Shown here piece by piece: positions 9,456 through 18,640 of a DNA stretch of 38,018 bases. Position numbers and translations under genes: made by a program. The stretch lies in assembly GCA_022969175.1 (NCBI GenBank), contig JALJPB010000043.1, forward strand, positions 1 to 38,018. The letters run 5' to 3'. Below the pieces are notes generated by a model. It ran no database searches, had not been told where the DNA came from, and saw only the letters and a list, made by a program, of their open reading frames with translations. Every line of letters starts with the position of its first letter. Within the stretch, counting starts at the first letter, position 1. The DNA comes from Colwellia sp. (GTDB lineage: Bacteria; Pseudomonadota; Gammaproteobacteria; Enterobacterales; Alteromonadaceae).

Positions 9456-10397
9456 ATGATTAAAAACGCGTACAAATGGTTTATTCTATGCTGTATGATT
9501 TTTTTTAGTTGCAATTCCCAAGCAAATAAGTGTTCGATCTTCCCACAATCAAACATTTGGAATAAAAAGATTACAGATAGCCCAGTGCACAAACAATCTT
9601 TAACATGGTTAAGCTCTATTGGAAAAGGTGTTAGAGTACATCCTGATTTTGGCTCCAAACGTTTTAATAATCGCGCGGCTGGAATTCCTGTCAATTACAC
9701 CGATAAAAATACTGAAAAACATTCCGTTTTGTTTAAATATAAAGCTGAAAGTGACCTCGTAAAATATCCAATTCCAGAAAGTGTAAAAATAGAAGGCGGC
9801 GTTAATGCTACGGGTGATCGGCATATAATTTCATTTGATACTGAACAATGCATTCTATATGAGTTATTCAATGTCTACAAAAGAGAATCAGGTCAATGGA
9901 CCGCAGGATCTGGTGCAATGTTTGATTTAAGTAACAATAAGTTACGACCTGATAAATGGACATCTGCCGATGCTGCAGGCCTACCTATTTTCCCAGGGCT
10001 GGTTCGTTATGATGAGGTGGAATCAGGTGTAATTAAACATGCACTAAGGTTCACGGCACGAACCACCAATAGAAAATATTTATGGCCTGCAAGACATTTT
10101 GCATCTAAGTACAATAATCCTAACCTTCCCCCAATGGGAATACGATTAAGATTAAAACACCATATTGATATTTCAAACTTCCCACCTCAAGCAAAAATCA
10201 TTGCTAAAACATTACAAGAATATGGCATGATCTTGGCTGACAATGGAGGCTCTTTGTTTATCACTGGAGAACCAAATAAAAACTGGGATAATGATGATCT
10301 AAGGAACCTAAAACTACTAAATGCAAGTAACTTTGAAGTAATTGATGTTTCTCAATTACAGGTATCACAAAACTCGGCTGAAGCGGTTAACAACTAA
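9456..10397 (+). CDS. Conserved secreted protein of unknown function
   Basis: This 313-residue protein has an N-terminal hydrophobic export signal (KWFILCCMIFFSCNSQA). Either signal peptidase I cleavage after Ala24 or lipidation at Cys19 is conceivable; the lipobox is poor. The mature part has very distinctive motifs: NIWNKKITDSPVH, GGVNATGDRHI, YELFNVY, WTAGSGAMFDL, WTSADAAGLPIFPGLVRYDE, LWPARHFAS, PPMGIRLRLK and YGMILADNGG. I recognise these as recurring in uncharacterised exported proteins of several phyla, but know no function for them. The dense invariant Gly/Asp/His/Trp blocks suggest an enzyme or a glycan-binding fold. It lies 137 bases after rmlB and is convergent with the lipoprotein at 10536. 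A role in EPS modification or display is only inferred from position. Confidence 0.8.
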   Translation: MIKNAYKWFILCCMIFFSCNSQANKCSIFPQSNIWNKKITDSPVHKQSLTWLSSIGKGVRVHPDFGSKRFNNRAAGIPVNYTDKNTEKHSVLFKYKAESDLVKYPIPESVKIEGGVNATGDRHIISFDTEQCILYELFNVYKRESGQWTAGSGAMFDLSNNKLRPDKWTSADAAGLPIFPGLVRYDEVESGVIKHALRFTARTTNRKYLWPARHFASKYNNPNLPPMGIRLRLKHHIDISNFPPQAKIIAKTLQEYGMILADNGGSLFITGEPNKNWDNDDLRNLKLLNASNFEVIDVSQLQVSQNSAEAVNN

Positions 10398-10535
10398 AAT
10401 AAAAAATTTCGTAAAAAACCTGCGTAAATTTCCATTATTAACAAATTGCAATATGAAATATCACCACATCATAAAAATACCAACTGTTAAGTGAAGTATA
10501 TCCACAAGGTACTTAAACTTAGACACTTGATAGGG

Positions 10536-11654
10536 TCACAAAACCTCAAGTATCATATCATCTACTAAAACACTTCCTTCATAATAATTAATATGGGGTT
10601 CGCCAAGCATAAAATAATCTGGATAAAAACTATTCATCGGCCAAGAAGTAAACTTTTTACCTAGATACTTTTTAGTGCGATGATCTACACATGCGGTGTT
10701 TTGTTCTTCAATTGATTGATTGTAATGGAATACACATTCTTTCTTATAATCAATTCTGCCTTGATATGTTGTATATCCGCCATTTTTAAACTGTCCTTTT
10801 ATTGAAAATTCATAAAAAGAATCTGTTCTTGTAAAGGTTACTTCATACCATTGATTACTTAAATAATAATCTAAAGGAACATTCTGTTGTTTATCCCACC
10901 TTCTTTGTTCAACATAACTGATAAACTTTTTTCCAAATAACTCACTGGTTTCACTCACCCCATCAAGCGCAATAACATTGATACTATTATTTGCCCCTTC
11001 TCGATTCCAACTGTCGATCACGAATTTACGGTGATGGTGGCTCCAAATATTATTATGGGGTATTGGCTTTTTATCAAATATTGCTAACCAATAGAAGCCA
11101 TTGTGTCCAACACTAGATAATTCTCGCCATGGTGTCGCCATTTCATCACCTGAATCATAACCATTAAGTGGGCTTTCATTTCCATAACTTGCGAAACCAA
11201 TTTTTAAACTTATCTTATAATATTTGGGAAGTGGGTTTTTAGAACGAATTATCACACCATCTGTATGAGCTGGCGTACTAATTTTTATCACTTGATTGGC
11301 TGGATTCAGAGGGTCTTGAATAGTATCAATATAATCTAATATTATAGGCTCTTTTGTTCTGGTGTATATTTCAACATTAAGCCAACCAGTTTCTCCCAAA
11401 GAAATACTATTTCTGTACGCATCAGGAATTGAAGTTCCAGTTTTTTGATAAAACTCACCTGACTCTGAATAGGGTCCGTCATATACAGCGATATCTCTAA
11501 CCCATGAGCCATTATCTACAATTGGAAACCCTTCAAAATGTTCAACATATTTATGTTTCGTGTTTTTACTTTCAATACTGTCAATTGAGTCTTCTGAGCA
11601 CCCCAACATTAAAAGCAAGGTGATATTCAAAACTAATACTATCGTGCACTTCAT
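10536..11654 (-). CDS. Lipoprotein, probable beta-sandwich, function unknown
   Basis: This 372-residue protein has a signal peptide ending in LMLGC, with the lipidated Cys at 19. Met at -3 makes the lipobox slightly atypical. The mature protein is rich in Tyr, Trp and Ser, with alternating hydrophobic strands. It ends GSVLVDDMILEVL, a pattern seen in concanavalin-A-like jelly-roll domains of carbohydrate-active proteins. A cluster with His and Trp occurs at about 200-215 (NNIWSHHHRKFVIDSWN). I cannot name a family or catalytic residues. It is monocistronic, has the Shine-Dalgarno GGGA 8 bases before ATG, and converges on the secreted protein gene at 9456. Glycan binding or cleavage at the cell surface is an inference. 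Confidence 0.75.
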   Translation of the reverse strand: MKCTIVLVLNITLLLMLGCSEDSIDSIESKNTKHKYVEHFEGFPIVDNGSWVRDIAVYDGPYSESGEFYQKTGTSIPDAYRNSISLGETGWLNVEIYTRTKEPIILDYIDTIQDPLNPANQVIKISTPAHTDGVIIRSKNPLPKYYKISLKIGFASYGNESPLNGYDSGDEMATPWRELSSVGHNGFYWLAIFDKKPIPHNNIWSHHHRKFVIDSWNREGANNSINVIALDGVSETSELFGKKFISYVEQRRWDKQQNVPLDYYLSNQWYEVTFTRTDSFYEFSIKGQFKNGGYTTYQGRIDYKKECVFHYNQSIEEQNTACVDHRTKKYLGKKFTSWPMNSFYPDYFMLGEPHINYYEGSVLVDDMILEVL

Positions 11655-11787
11655 TACCCAATCCCTACATGCTTAGTACACCTAACAAGTAAGATGTATA
11701 GTTTTATCACAATACGAATCATAACTATTTATTTATAATTTAACTAGGTAAACTGTTCATACTTCACACTTTAATCATCTTTTATAT

Positions 11788-12780
11788 ATGAAAATTAAAA
11801 TAAGTAATTTAATAAATGTACTTTCAAGAATTAGCTTATACATATTTTATACGTTAGTTTTTATAATTTTTATCATTTTTATCAACCCATGGCCACAATT
11901 TCTAACGGTGATTGAAGATGTATTTATATTTATGCCTAGGTGGCTAATTATTTTACCATTATTATTTTCAATGTTGATGAATTTGTCATTAATTCTAGAG
12001 CAAAGAATACCACTTGTGGTCTCAGTTTTGTATGTACTATGCTACTACCAAAATTTTAATATTCCCAAATTCCCTTTACAAAAAGTAGACAATATCCGAA
12101 ATAAAATAAATATCATGTCAGTTAATTTGGGGAATACTGAAGAGGCCACTCTTATAATTTCAGATCAAATTAAAAAGCATCAACTATCAGTTATTGCATT
12201 ACAAGAGACATCCAAAAAACAAACAAAAATAATTATTCCAAAAGGATGGGGGCTTGAATGTATAGGGCACATGTGCCTTGCTAGCGTTTACCCCGTAACT
12301 TTAGTGGAAAGTCAAAGTAGGCAAATTATAAATGGTTGGGGAAATATCGGCGCACTTTTTAATATTACGGTCAACCATGAGATAATCTCTATTTTAAATG
12401 TACATTTAGAAACACCTCGAAAAGGCTTCGAAACATTCCAATGGTCAAAATTAAACTTCCAAACGCTTGTCGATAATTATGATCGCCGTTACCTTGAAGC
12501 AAGTATTATTAGCGGTTGGTCCGATAGTCTTGGAAAAAAAATTATTTTAGGTGATTTCAATATGCCAATTGAAAGCTCAATTTATGCAACTTTTTTTTCC
12601 GAACTTGAAAACACGTTTAATGCAAGTGGAGTCGGCTTGGGGTATACAAAATATACACGTATACATGGAATTCGTATTGACCATATTTTAACAGACAAAC
12701 ATTTTCAAACATTAGCGGCTGAAGTAGGTGCTGATTTTGGTGGTGATCATAGACCAATGATAGCAAAACTTGTTTTCTAA
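11788..12780 (+). CDS. Membrane-anchored EEP-fold (endonuclease/exonuclease/phosphatase) protein
   Basis: The N-terminal third (about 12-32, 48-70 and 73-88) forms two or three membrane helices. The remainder is an endonuclease/exonuclease/phosphatase domain with a complete active-site set: Asn113 (SVNLGN), Glu140 (ALQE), His206 (NVHLE), Asp256/Asn258 (GDFNMP), Asp298/His299 (RIDHI) and Asp320/His321 (GGDHRP). EEP enzymes cleave phosphodiesters in DNA, RNA, inositol phosphates or lipids. The membrane helices make a lipid- or glycan-linked phosphodiester a reasonable guess, but the substrate cannot be read from sequence. It lies 202 bases upstream of the ligase/polymerase gene in the same direction. 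No clear ribosome binding site precedes the ATG. Confidence 0.88.
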   Translation: MKIKISNLINVLSRISLYIFYTLVFIIFIIFINPWPQFLTVIEDVFIFMPRWLIILPLLFSMLMNLSLILEQRIPLVVSVLYVLCYYQNFNIPKFPLQKVDNIRNKINIMSVNLGNTEEATLIISDQIKKHQLSVIALQETSKKQTKIIIPKGWGLECIGHMCLASVYPVTLVESQSRQIINGWGNIGALFNITVNHEIISILNVHLETPRKGFETFQWSKLNFQTLVDNYDRRYLEASIISGWSDSLGKKIILGDFNMPIESSIYATFFSELENTFNASGVGLGYTKYTRIHGIRIDHILTDKHFQTLAAEVGADFGGDHRPMIAKLVF

Positions 12781-12982
12781 CAGGAATATTACGAAAAGCA
12801 ATCAACAAAAATAGTTAAAGTAAATATTAACACTCATCCTTTAGAGTACTTTTACACAAAATGATAATCAGGATTATTAACAAAATAATTTGTTTAAAAT
12901 AGAGTTTTAATCCATGACTAAATAATACACGCTTATATATGATATATTTCATACTTGTAAATCAAGGACGCAACCATAAAAC

Positions 12983-14314
12983 ATGGTAAAACAGCCCCAA
13001 AAGACGATAGAAAAAAACTCCTCTATCGCATTCTTTTTCCTACTCTTATATACAGCATCGGTACTTATACGCCCTCATGAAATGCGGGCAGAAAGTGTTG
13101 AATGGATCACGATAAAAATATTCGCTATTATCACATTTTTGTTGATTTTGGTGGCACAAAGGCCACTTAAACTTTACCCTCAACATTGGATGTTGTTATT
13201 GCTAGTGCCATTAATAGTAATTTCTGGCTTTATAAATGGCTCTGGTATGATAGGTATAGAAGAAGCAAAAAAGCTTTTTGTAAGTGCCGTAATCCCGTGT
13301 TTTTTGTTCAGTTCATGTATTACCTCCATCAAACGTCAACATACTCTTATGGTAATTTGTTTAATTGCTGCGCTGCTAATGGTTCATAATGGTTATGTTC
13401 AACAAACAACTGCTGATGGTTTTGGTTGGGCTTTTAACAGTCATTCTGTTGGCCAATTTGTATTAGGTGAACGAAGGATTACTTACATTGGCTTTTTTAA
13501 TGATCCAAATGATCTTGGCATGTTTCTAGTGATGAATATTCCTTTTGCGGTCTATTTTTACAGTAAAAGCAAAGGTTTTTCCAAAATAGTGATGTTAAGT
13601 ATTTTAACCTCTATTGGTTACGGCATTTATCTAACCGGCTCACGAGGTACCATGCTAGGAGCTGGTGCATTAATTGGTGTTTATTATTTAGTCATCAGTG
13701 CCGGACCAAAATTGATGTTAGCGTCTGTGGTCATCGCCCCAATCGCTGCCGTTGCATTAACGACCTTGCAAAAAGGTATAGACGAATCTGCAAACCAAAG
13801 ACTTGAAGCATGGTATGAAGGGATTCATATGCTATTAAATAATCCTTTATTTGGTGTTGGAAAGGATAACTTCCAAGAAGTGCACGTCAGAGTAGCACAT
13901 AATTCCTTTATACATATTGCGGGTGAACTTGGCACTATTGGTTATTCACTGTGGGGGGGGGCATTAATATCAACCGTACTTATTGGATACAAAATTATAA
14001 AAGCAAAAAATAAAAATGACTTTAAAATAGAGTTAGAAGACGATCAAAATAAACTTTTGGATGATGAGTTATTACTCAATAAAACTCTATTTTTTTCCAT
14101 GATCGGTTTTATGATTACTGCATTTTTTATCAGTCGATCTTACACGCTATTACTTTTTATATTTCTTGGGATGTTTTTAGCCTCTCATATAAGAGTTGTT
14201 AAGCTTTGCCCTCAATTTAATCGATATTTTAACGTTCAAGTCGCTATGAAATCTATGGGCTATTGTTGGGTACTTATAATAGCTGTTTATGCTGCTTTAA
14301 AAGTTGGACTCTAA
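12983..14314 (+). CDS. O-antigen ligase/polymerase family (Wzy/WaaL-like) membrane protein
   Basis: This polytopic membrane protein (443 residues, about 11 helices) carries the Wzy_C/O-antigen ligase signature. Landmarks are YIGFFNDPNDLGMFL (about 168-182), LTGSRGTMLG (about 216-225) and NPLFGVGKDNF followed by HNSFIHIAGELG (His306). The opening FLLLYTASVLIRPHEMR resembles the exosortase-associated ligase family (TIGR03097). It either polymerises EPS repeat units in the periplasm or ligates glycan. No other polymerase candidate is visible, so the Wzy role is the better guess. Codons 324-326 (Trp-Gly-Gly) sit in a run of nine G (13953-13961). A one-base slip would truncate the protein near residue 327 or 344. 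AAGGA lies about 15 bases before the ATG, which is rather far. Confidence 0.88.
   Translation: MVKQPQKTIEKNSSIAFFFLLLYTASVLIRPHEMRAESVEWITIKIFAIITFLLILVAQRPLKLYPQHWMLLLLVPLIVISGFINGSGMIGIEEAKKLFVSAVIPCFLFSSCITSIKRQHTLMVICLIAALLMVHNGYVQQTTADGFGWAFNSHSVGQFVLGERRITYIGFFNDPNDLGMFLVMNIPFAVYFYSKSKGFSKIVMLSILTSIGYGIYLTGSRGTMLGAGALIGVYYLVISAGPKLMLASVVIAPIAAVALTTLQKGIDESANQRLEAWYEGIHMLLNNPLFGVGKDNFQEVHVRVAHNSFIHIAGELGTIGYSLWGGALISTVLIGYKIIKAKNKNDFKIELEDDQNKLLDDELLLNKTLFFSMIGFMITAFFISRSYTLLLFIFLGMFLASHIRVVKLCPQFNRYFNVQVAMKSMGYCWVLIIAVYAALKVGL
13953..13961 (+). repeat. G9 homopolymer tract inside the ligase/polymerase gene
   Basis: Nine consecutive G residues are read in frame as TGG GGG GGG GCA. Loss of one G gives CAT TAA immediately afterwards. 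Gain of one G reaches TAA about 17 codons later. Such a tract is exceptional in this AT-rich sequence and is a candidate contingency (phase-variation) site. It is in the ON state here. Confidence 0.95.
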
Positions 14315-14376
14315 CTTTTTACTTTGTCAGACTATTAAATAACCGCACAAATTGCCTCATACCTGTTGAATTAGTT

Positions 14377-14402
14377 TGCGATGTTTTATAGCAGGCATCG
14401 CA
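14377..14402. repeat. Inverted repeat between convergent genes
   Basis: TGCGATG (14377-14383) is perfectly complementary to CATCGCA (14396-14402) across a 12-base loop. It lies between the convergent ligase/polymerase and GT4 genes. No T tract follows on either strand, so it is at best a weak terminator or an RNA end structure. Confidence 0.4.
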
Positions 14403-14424
14403 TGTATTATATCCCATGTTGTTT

Positions 14425-15411
14425 TTAGTTTTTTATTGCGTCTTTAAATAATTGGGCATATTGTTTGGCCGCTGATTTCCACGAGTAAGATGCAAGCAAA
14501 TCGCTAGCTCCTTCCATAAGGCTAAGTTTATCGCTCGTTTCCATCACTTTTTTCATAGCATTTGATATTTCGTCTTTGGAGTAAGGGTCTACCAACAATA
14601 CCGAGTTTTTTCCAACTTCTTCACACGCGGTATCTCTAGAGGTTATAACAGGGCAACCACAGGCCAAAGCTTCAACAATTGGTATTCCAAAACCTTCATA
14701 TATTGATGGAAAAACAAAAGCGCCAGCGTGTTGATATAATGCAGCGATCTCTTCGTCAGATAATCGCTCAGTAATTAATTCAATGCCAGGGGTATCAACA
14801 ACTCTGCTACTACTTAATTTTAGTTTGAGTGGCCATTTATTATCCATTTTTAGGTTTTTGTATGCTTCAATTATCAACGAGACATTCTTGCGAGATTCAT
14901 CGTTCGAAATATGTAAAAAGTATGGTGCTGTATATTCAGACTTAATTGGTTGGGTAAAGGTTTGGTCATCGAAGCCATTATATATGACCTCGATTTTATT
15001 TTTTGGTATTGGTAAATACTTTGTAATAACTGTTTTTGAAAACTCCGATACTGTAGCTATTTTATAACAATGTTTAAGTTGCTTACGCCATTTCAGCTTC
15101 TTCTTAAAATTTCCAAAAAGCACCTCTAATTTATGGCGAAACCCCGCATAATATAAATGGGGATAAATAATAGGTCCAATGCCGTGTAATGTAACTACAA
15201 GGGGTTTATTCAAATCAATAAGTAAATCTAACGGTGCATTTCCACCACCTGCTCGAGGATCCCAAATAACATCACACTTTGCTAAAGCATCGGTGTCATC
15301 TGACATTAGTGGGTTACAACCGTGCACAACTAAGTACAAACAAATGTTATCAATACATACTCTAAAGCTTTCTGGTAAATCTTTGGGTTTATATACACCA
15401 ACATTAATCAT
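14425..15411 (-). CDS. Glycosyltransferase family 4 (GT-B)
   Basis: The protein has 328 residues. The C-terminal Rossmann half carries the GT4 motif EGFGIPIVEALACGCPVITS, with the nucleotide-sugar-binding E-x7-E pair Glu239/Glu247. The usual preceding HISNDESRKN and IYNGFD segments are present. The N-terminal half contains VTLHGIGP and VSEFSK. The sugar specificity is unknown; mannosyl or rhamnosyl transfer would fit the nucleotide sugars made in the locus. The Shine-Dalgarno GGAA is 6 bases before the ATG. It is the last gene of the minus-strand block starting near 21096, and follows the sulfotransferase gene by about 50 bases. Confidence 0.92.
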   Translation of the reverse strand: MINVGVYKPKDLPESFRVCIDNICLYLVVHGCNPLMSDDTDALAKCDVIWDPRAGGGNAPLDLLIDLNKPLVVTLHGIGPIIYPHLYYAGFRHKLEVLFGNFKKKLKWRKQLKHCYKIATVSEFSKTVITKYLPIPKNKIEVIYNGFDDQTFTQPIKSEYTAPYFLHISNDESRKNVSLIIEAYKNLKMDNKWPLKLKLSSSRVVDTPGIELITERLSDEEIAALYQHAGAFVFPSIYEGFGIPIVEALACGCPVITSRDTACEEVGKNSVLLVDPYSKDEISNAMKKVMETSDKLSLMEGASDLLASYSWKSAAKQYAQLFKDAIKN

Positions 15412-15462
15412 AAAAGTTCCTTTTTGCCAAAACCACGCATATTATTAACATGATAATTATTT

Positions 15463-16392
15463 TTATTTTCTTAATATTTTTTCAATTTTTCTCAATGGGT
15501 ACATTAATTTCCAAGAAAAACTGTTGTACGCCGCTTCGAAAATAATCCTAAAGTGACTTTCTGACTGTTGCACACTATATATATGCTCTAGTAACACGGC
15601 ATCCAATGAACTTAAATAGTTCATATATTCGTTATATAAGGAGTCTACCAATTTGTCATCTTCAGCGTTTATCGCTTGATATAATGATGTCGCAAGCTCA
15701 CCAAGATAACCTAACTTTTGCGGTGTTTGACTATTTTGCCTTTTTAGTGACTTATCAATAAATGAATCTTTTTGATGACGGTCTAATTTAACAGAAAACT
15801 TTTTACTGATCATCTCTCTAATCTTGGTTGGATTAGATAATAGTTGCTCAAAATCTACGATGACTCGTGGATGGTCATTAGAATGCAAATAACTAGAAAA
15901 ATTATAGTTTAACCAAAGCATTAGAGCTTTATTTTGGCTAAAACCATCTCTTTTAAGAAGCGAATTTGCAACTTCAAGTGGATGCCTGATCATCAAGATA
16001 TAATTAGGTTTGACTGAAAGGCGGTCAAATACTTTATTCCAAAAGGGGAGTAAAACTGACACTCTAGGGTCTTTCATTCCCCACAGTTGACAGTTTTGAT
16101 ATTCTTTTGAAATCAAATGCTCCATCAATAATAAATGAGATTCATCTAACTCTGGAGTATTTGTTAATCTAATCAGTGATACAGGATCATCCCAACTTGA
16201 AACGATTGTATCTAATAGGGTGTCATTTAATTCAACAAGCTTTGCATTTTCCCAAAATCCCTTATCATTAACGCCTGCTTGAGGTTTAAGCAGGCTTTTC
16301 CCCATAAAAACCCCCAGGTTTGCTAATTCACCGGAAAGTGCCGACGTACCACTTCGGTGCATTCCAATAACGATTAATGATTTATTACGCAT
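15463..16392 (-). CDS. PAPS-dependent sulfotransferase family protein
   Basis: This 309-residue protein likely transfers sulfate from PAPS to a glycan. The 5'-phosphosulfate loop GMHRSGTS is at 10-17 and the 3'-phosphate motif begins at Arg136 (RHPLEVANSL, Ser144). GMKDPR at 105-110 is also typical of bacterial carbohydrate sulfotransferases. The open frame extends one codon to a TTG. ATG at 16392 is preferred because AGGG lies 6 bases upstream. It sits among glycosyltransferases and an acyltransferase, so the EPS is probably sulfated, as is common in marine polysaccharides. No PAPS synthesis genes are in the window. Confidence 0.9.
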   Translation of the reverse strand: MRNKSLIVIGMHRSGTSALSGELANLGVFMGKSLLKPQAGVNDKGFWENAKLVELNDTLLDTIVSSWDDPVSLIRLTNTPELDESHLLLMEHLISKEYQNCQLWGMKDPRVSVLLPFWNKVFDRLSVKPNYILMIRHPLEVANSLLKRDGFSQNKALMLWLNYNFSSYLHSNDHPRVIVDFEQLLSNPTKIREMISKKFSVKLDRHQKDSFIDKSLKRQNSQTPQKLGYLGELATSLYQAINAEDDKLVDSLYNEYMNYLSSLDAVLLEHIYSVQQSESHFRIIFEAAYNSFSWKLMYPLRKIEKILRK

Positions 16393-16522
16393 CAAGTGCC
16401 CTATATTATTATGAAAAATAATTTTTATGTATGTAAAAACAGATAATATTTAGTAAAGATAAAAATATCTAACTCAATTAGCAAACTACACTAGTGATGT
16501 ATTCTTGATTTTTTGAAACAAA

Positions 16523-17554
16523 TCACCATTTGTCATTCAAATAACGGCGAATTGGATTTTCGATTTTGTAAAAAGATAATGCTCCAACAATTATGGCCAT
16601 TAACAAAAAATACAAACCTGAAAAAGGAAAATACTCTCCTTCCTTTACTCCTATGTAATAAAATGGTTGTTGCCATAAATATATGGAATATGAAAGCACT
16701 CCCAAAAGCCTTAATGGTTTAATTGATAATAACCTTTTACATCCTTCTGGTATTTGATCTAAATGGTTTACCGTAAATGCCAATAAAAATGGTGAAATAA
16801 GCCAACTGGAATACCAAGGTGCTATATCTAAATAACAGGCTACAGCCAGGGAAAATGTCACAATTGGCATCCATGGGCGCACATAAGCGGTAAAGTGATG
16901 CTTTATTAAGAAATAACCTGCCGAAATAAGTAAGTGGCTAGCAACAACTTCTGTTCTCAGATCATAATTAGCCGATGTCAGCTGTGGAGTAAACATATAG
17001 ATAAATTTCATCGCAATGGCCATACAACCTAAAATTAATAACGGAATAAATTCTTTTTTTCTCCAAAAAGAAATAACGGCAATCACACTTAATACCATGT
17101 AACAGTGCTCTTCTACATTCAGCGACCAAAGATGCCCTATAGCGATACCTGTGTGTACGATATCGGGAGTTTCAGGAAAATAAGTTCGGAGAAAAAATAG
17201 GCTATAAAAATAATTTTCATGTTCACTGGACAGTTCAAATATATAGCTACTTAGATACATGGTGGTGACAAAAATAAATAAAACAGGAAATATACGACTG
17301 ATCCGCCTTTTATAAAAAATGTTAAGAGGTACTCTTCGAATAAAAAGTATTTTGCTCATCAGTAAACCAGATAAAACAAAAAATATATCAACACCAAGGC
17401 GTCCAAGGTTAATGCCAGATATTATAGGTATAAAGTGAGAGATAAGAACAAACAGTATAGCAAGCCCTCTCCAACCATCTAGATAATCTAGCCTATGTAA
17501 TTCCGTTTTTCCATGTTCAATCGATCCACTTAAAAGATTATTTATCGAAAACAT
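16523..17554 (-). CDS. Acyltransferase-3 family (OafA/YrhL-like) membrane protein
   Basis: This 343-residue polytopic membrane protein carries the acyltransferase-3 hallmarks: LDGWRGLAILFVLISH with the key His40, GVDIFFVLSG at about 54-63 and FYKRRISRIFP at about 80-90 (R-x-x-R). About ten hydrophobic helices follow. These proteins O-acylate, usually O-acetylate, sugars of surface glycans from a cytoplasmic acyl donor. It lacks a C-terminal SGNH domain. AGGAA precedes the ATG. The next gene upstream (GT2) is only 37 bases away. Confidence 0.93.
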   Translation of the reverse strand: MFSINNLLSGSIEHGKTELHRLDYLDGWRGLAILFVLISHFIPIISGINLGRLGVDIFFVLSGLLMSKILFIRRVPLNIFYKRRISRIFPVLFIFVTTMYLSSYIFELSSEHENYFYSLFFLRTYFPETPDIVHTGIAIGHLWSLNVEEHCYMVLSVIAVISFWRKKEFIPLLILGCMAIAMKFIYMFTPQLTSANYDLRTEVVASHLLISAGYFLIKHHFTAYVRPWMPIVTFSLAVACYLDIAPWYSSWLISPFLLAFTVNHLDQIPEGCKRLLSIKPLRLLGVLSYSIYLWQQPFYYIGVKEGEYFPFSGLYFLLMAIIVGALSFYKIENPIRRYLNDKW

Positions 17555-17591
17555 ACCGCCAGTTCCTATCCGTTCTTTATATCAAAATAAG

Positions 17592-18533
17592 TTATTGGTT
17601 GCTTTTTATTAGCCGCTTAACGTTTTGCATTGTATATAACAGTATTGAAGGGCAATATATAAAAAATGCCCCTTTGAATTTAATCCGTAAATTATTATCA
17701 TGCTTGGCGGCTAATAACAAAGCTTGCCCACCTAGAACGAAGTCACCGTTATAAATAAAAGCCTCGGCGTAACGTAAATGAATACTTTTTTCAATCAATC
17801 GGTAATTTACTGCTAAGTTTTGCGAATATTGTTTTGCTATCGGCTTTATTTTTTCCATGCAAATCAATTCTGCCTGATACATTTTGGCTTGGTTAGAAGA
17901 ATAATTATCATCATGAAAAACATGTATCGCTAAATGCTCAGCAATAAAATCAAATTCACAAATTAAAGAAAGCTTTAACCATGCTAGCCAATCATCTACT
18001 CCCATTAGTTCACGGTCATCATCAAAAGCTTTTATTTGTTTTAGTAATGTTTTCCTTGCAACAACAGTACAACAATCAACCATATTGATTTTTATTAGTT
18101 TTTCAAAAACATTACCGCGATATTTATTATTAAAATTTGGTTTGCTTTGTTTATTTAATTGCTGATATTCAGCAATTTCACCACAATAAACGAGCCCAAC
18201 TTTTTCATTTTTAAAAAGAGGGATTTGTTTTAAAAGTTTACTGGGTAGCCAAAGATCATCTTGATCACAAAAAGCTATAAATTCACCTGTAGCTTTTTCA
18301 ATTCCATAATTTCTAGCGTCTGCAATACCACCATTTTCTTTATGGAAAGCCTTAACTCGTTTATCTGATAGAGCAATACGGTCAATTATACTCCCTGATT
18401 CATCGGGTGAACCATCATTAATGAGTAATAATTCTATATTCTCATATTCTTGAGATAATATTGTTTTTACTGTTTTTTCTATGTACGTTTCGCCCTTATA
18501 AACGGGAACAACAATTGAAACTAAACCACTCAT
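17592..18533 (-). CDS. Glycosyltransferase family 2 (GT-A)
   Basis: This 313-residue protein has an N-terminal GT-A domain: VSIVVPVYKGE at 5-15, LLINDGSPDES with Asp40, ENGGIADARNYGI at 66-78, and the metal-binding DQDD at 90-93. The C-terminal part has no membrane helices. Members transfer one sugar to the lipid-linked repeat unit at the cytoplasmic face. GGAAG lies 7 bases before the ATG. Specificity cannot be read from the sequence. Confidence 0.93.
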   Translation of the reverse strand: MSGLVSIVVPVYKGETYIEKTVKTILSQEYENIELLLINDGSPDESGSIIDRIALSDKRVKAFHKENGGIADARNYGIEKATGEFIAFCDQDDLWLPSKLLKQIPLFKNEKVGLVYCGEIAEYQQLNKQSKPNFNNKYRGNVFEKLIKINMVDCCTVVARKTLLKQIKAFDDDRELMGVDDWLAWLKLSLICEFDFIAEHLAIHVFHDDNYSSNQAKMYQAELICMEKIKPIAKQYSQNLAVNYRLIEKSIHLRYAEAFIYNGDFVLGGQALLLAAKHDNNLRIKFKGAFFIYCPSILLYTMQNVKRLIKSNQ

Positions 18534-18640
18534 AAAGAGCTTCCTTTTCTCATTAAACTATATTTAAACACATCGATTAACTAATTCAACAGTTATTAAT
18601 TTTCATTCATCTTTGTTATCTTTTATTTTACCCTTAAAAA

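Noticed and set aside
10480..10535. Imperfect inverted repeats between the convergent genes at 9456 and 10536
   Set aside because: Stems are short, bulged and AT-rich without a T tract; they may be chance in this composition.
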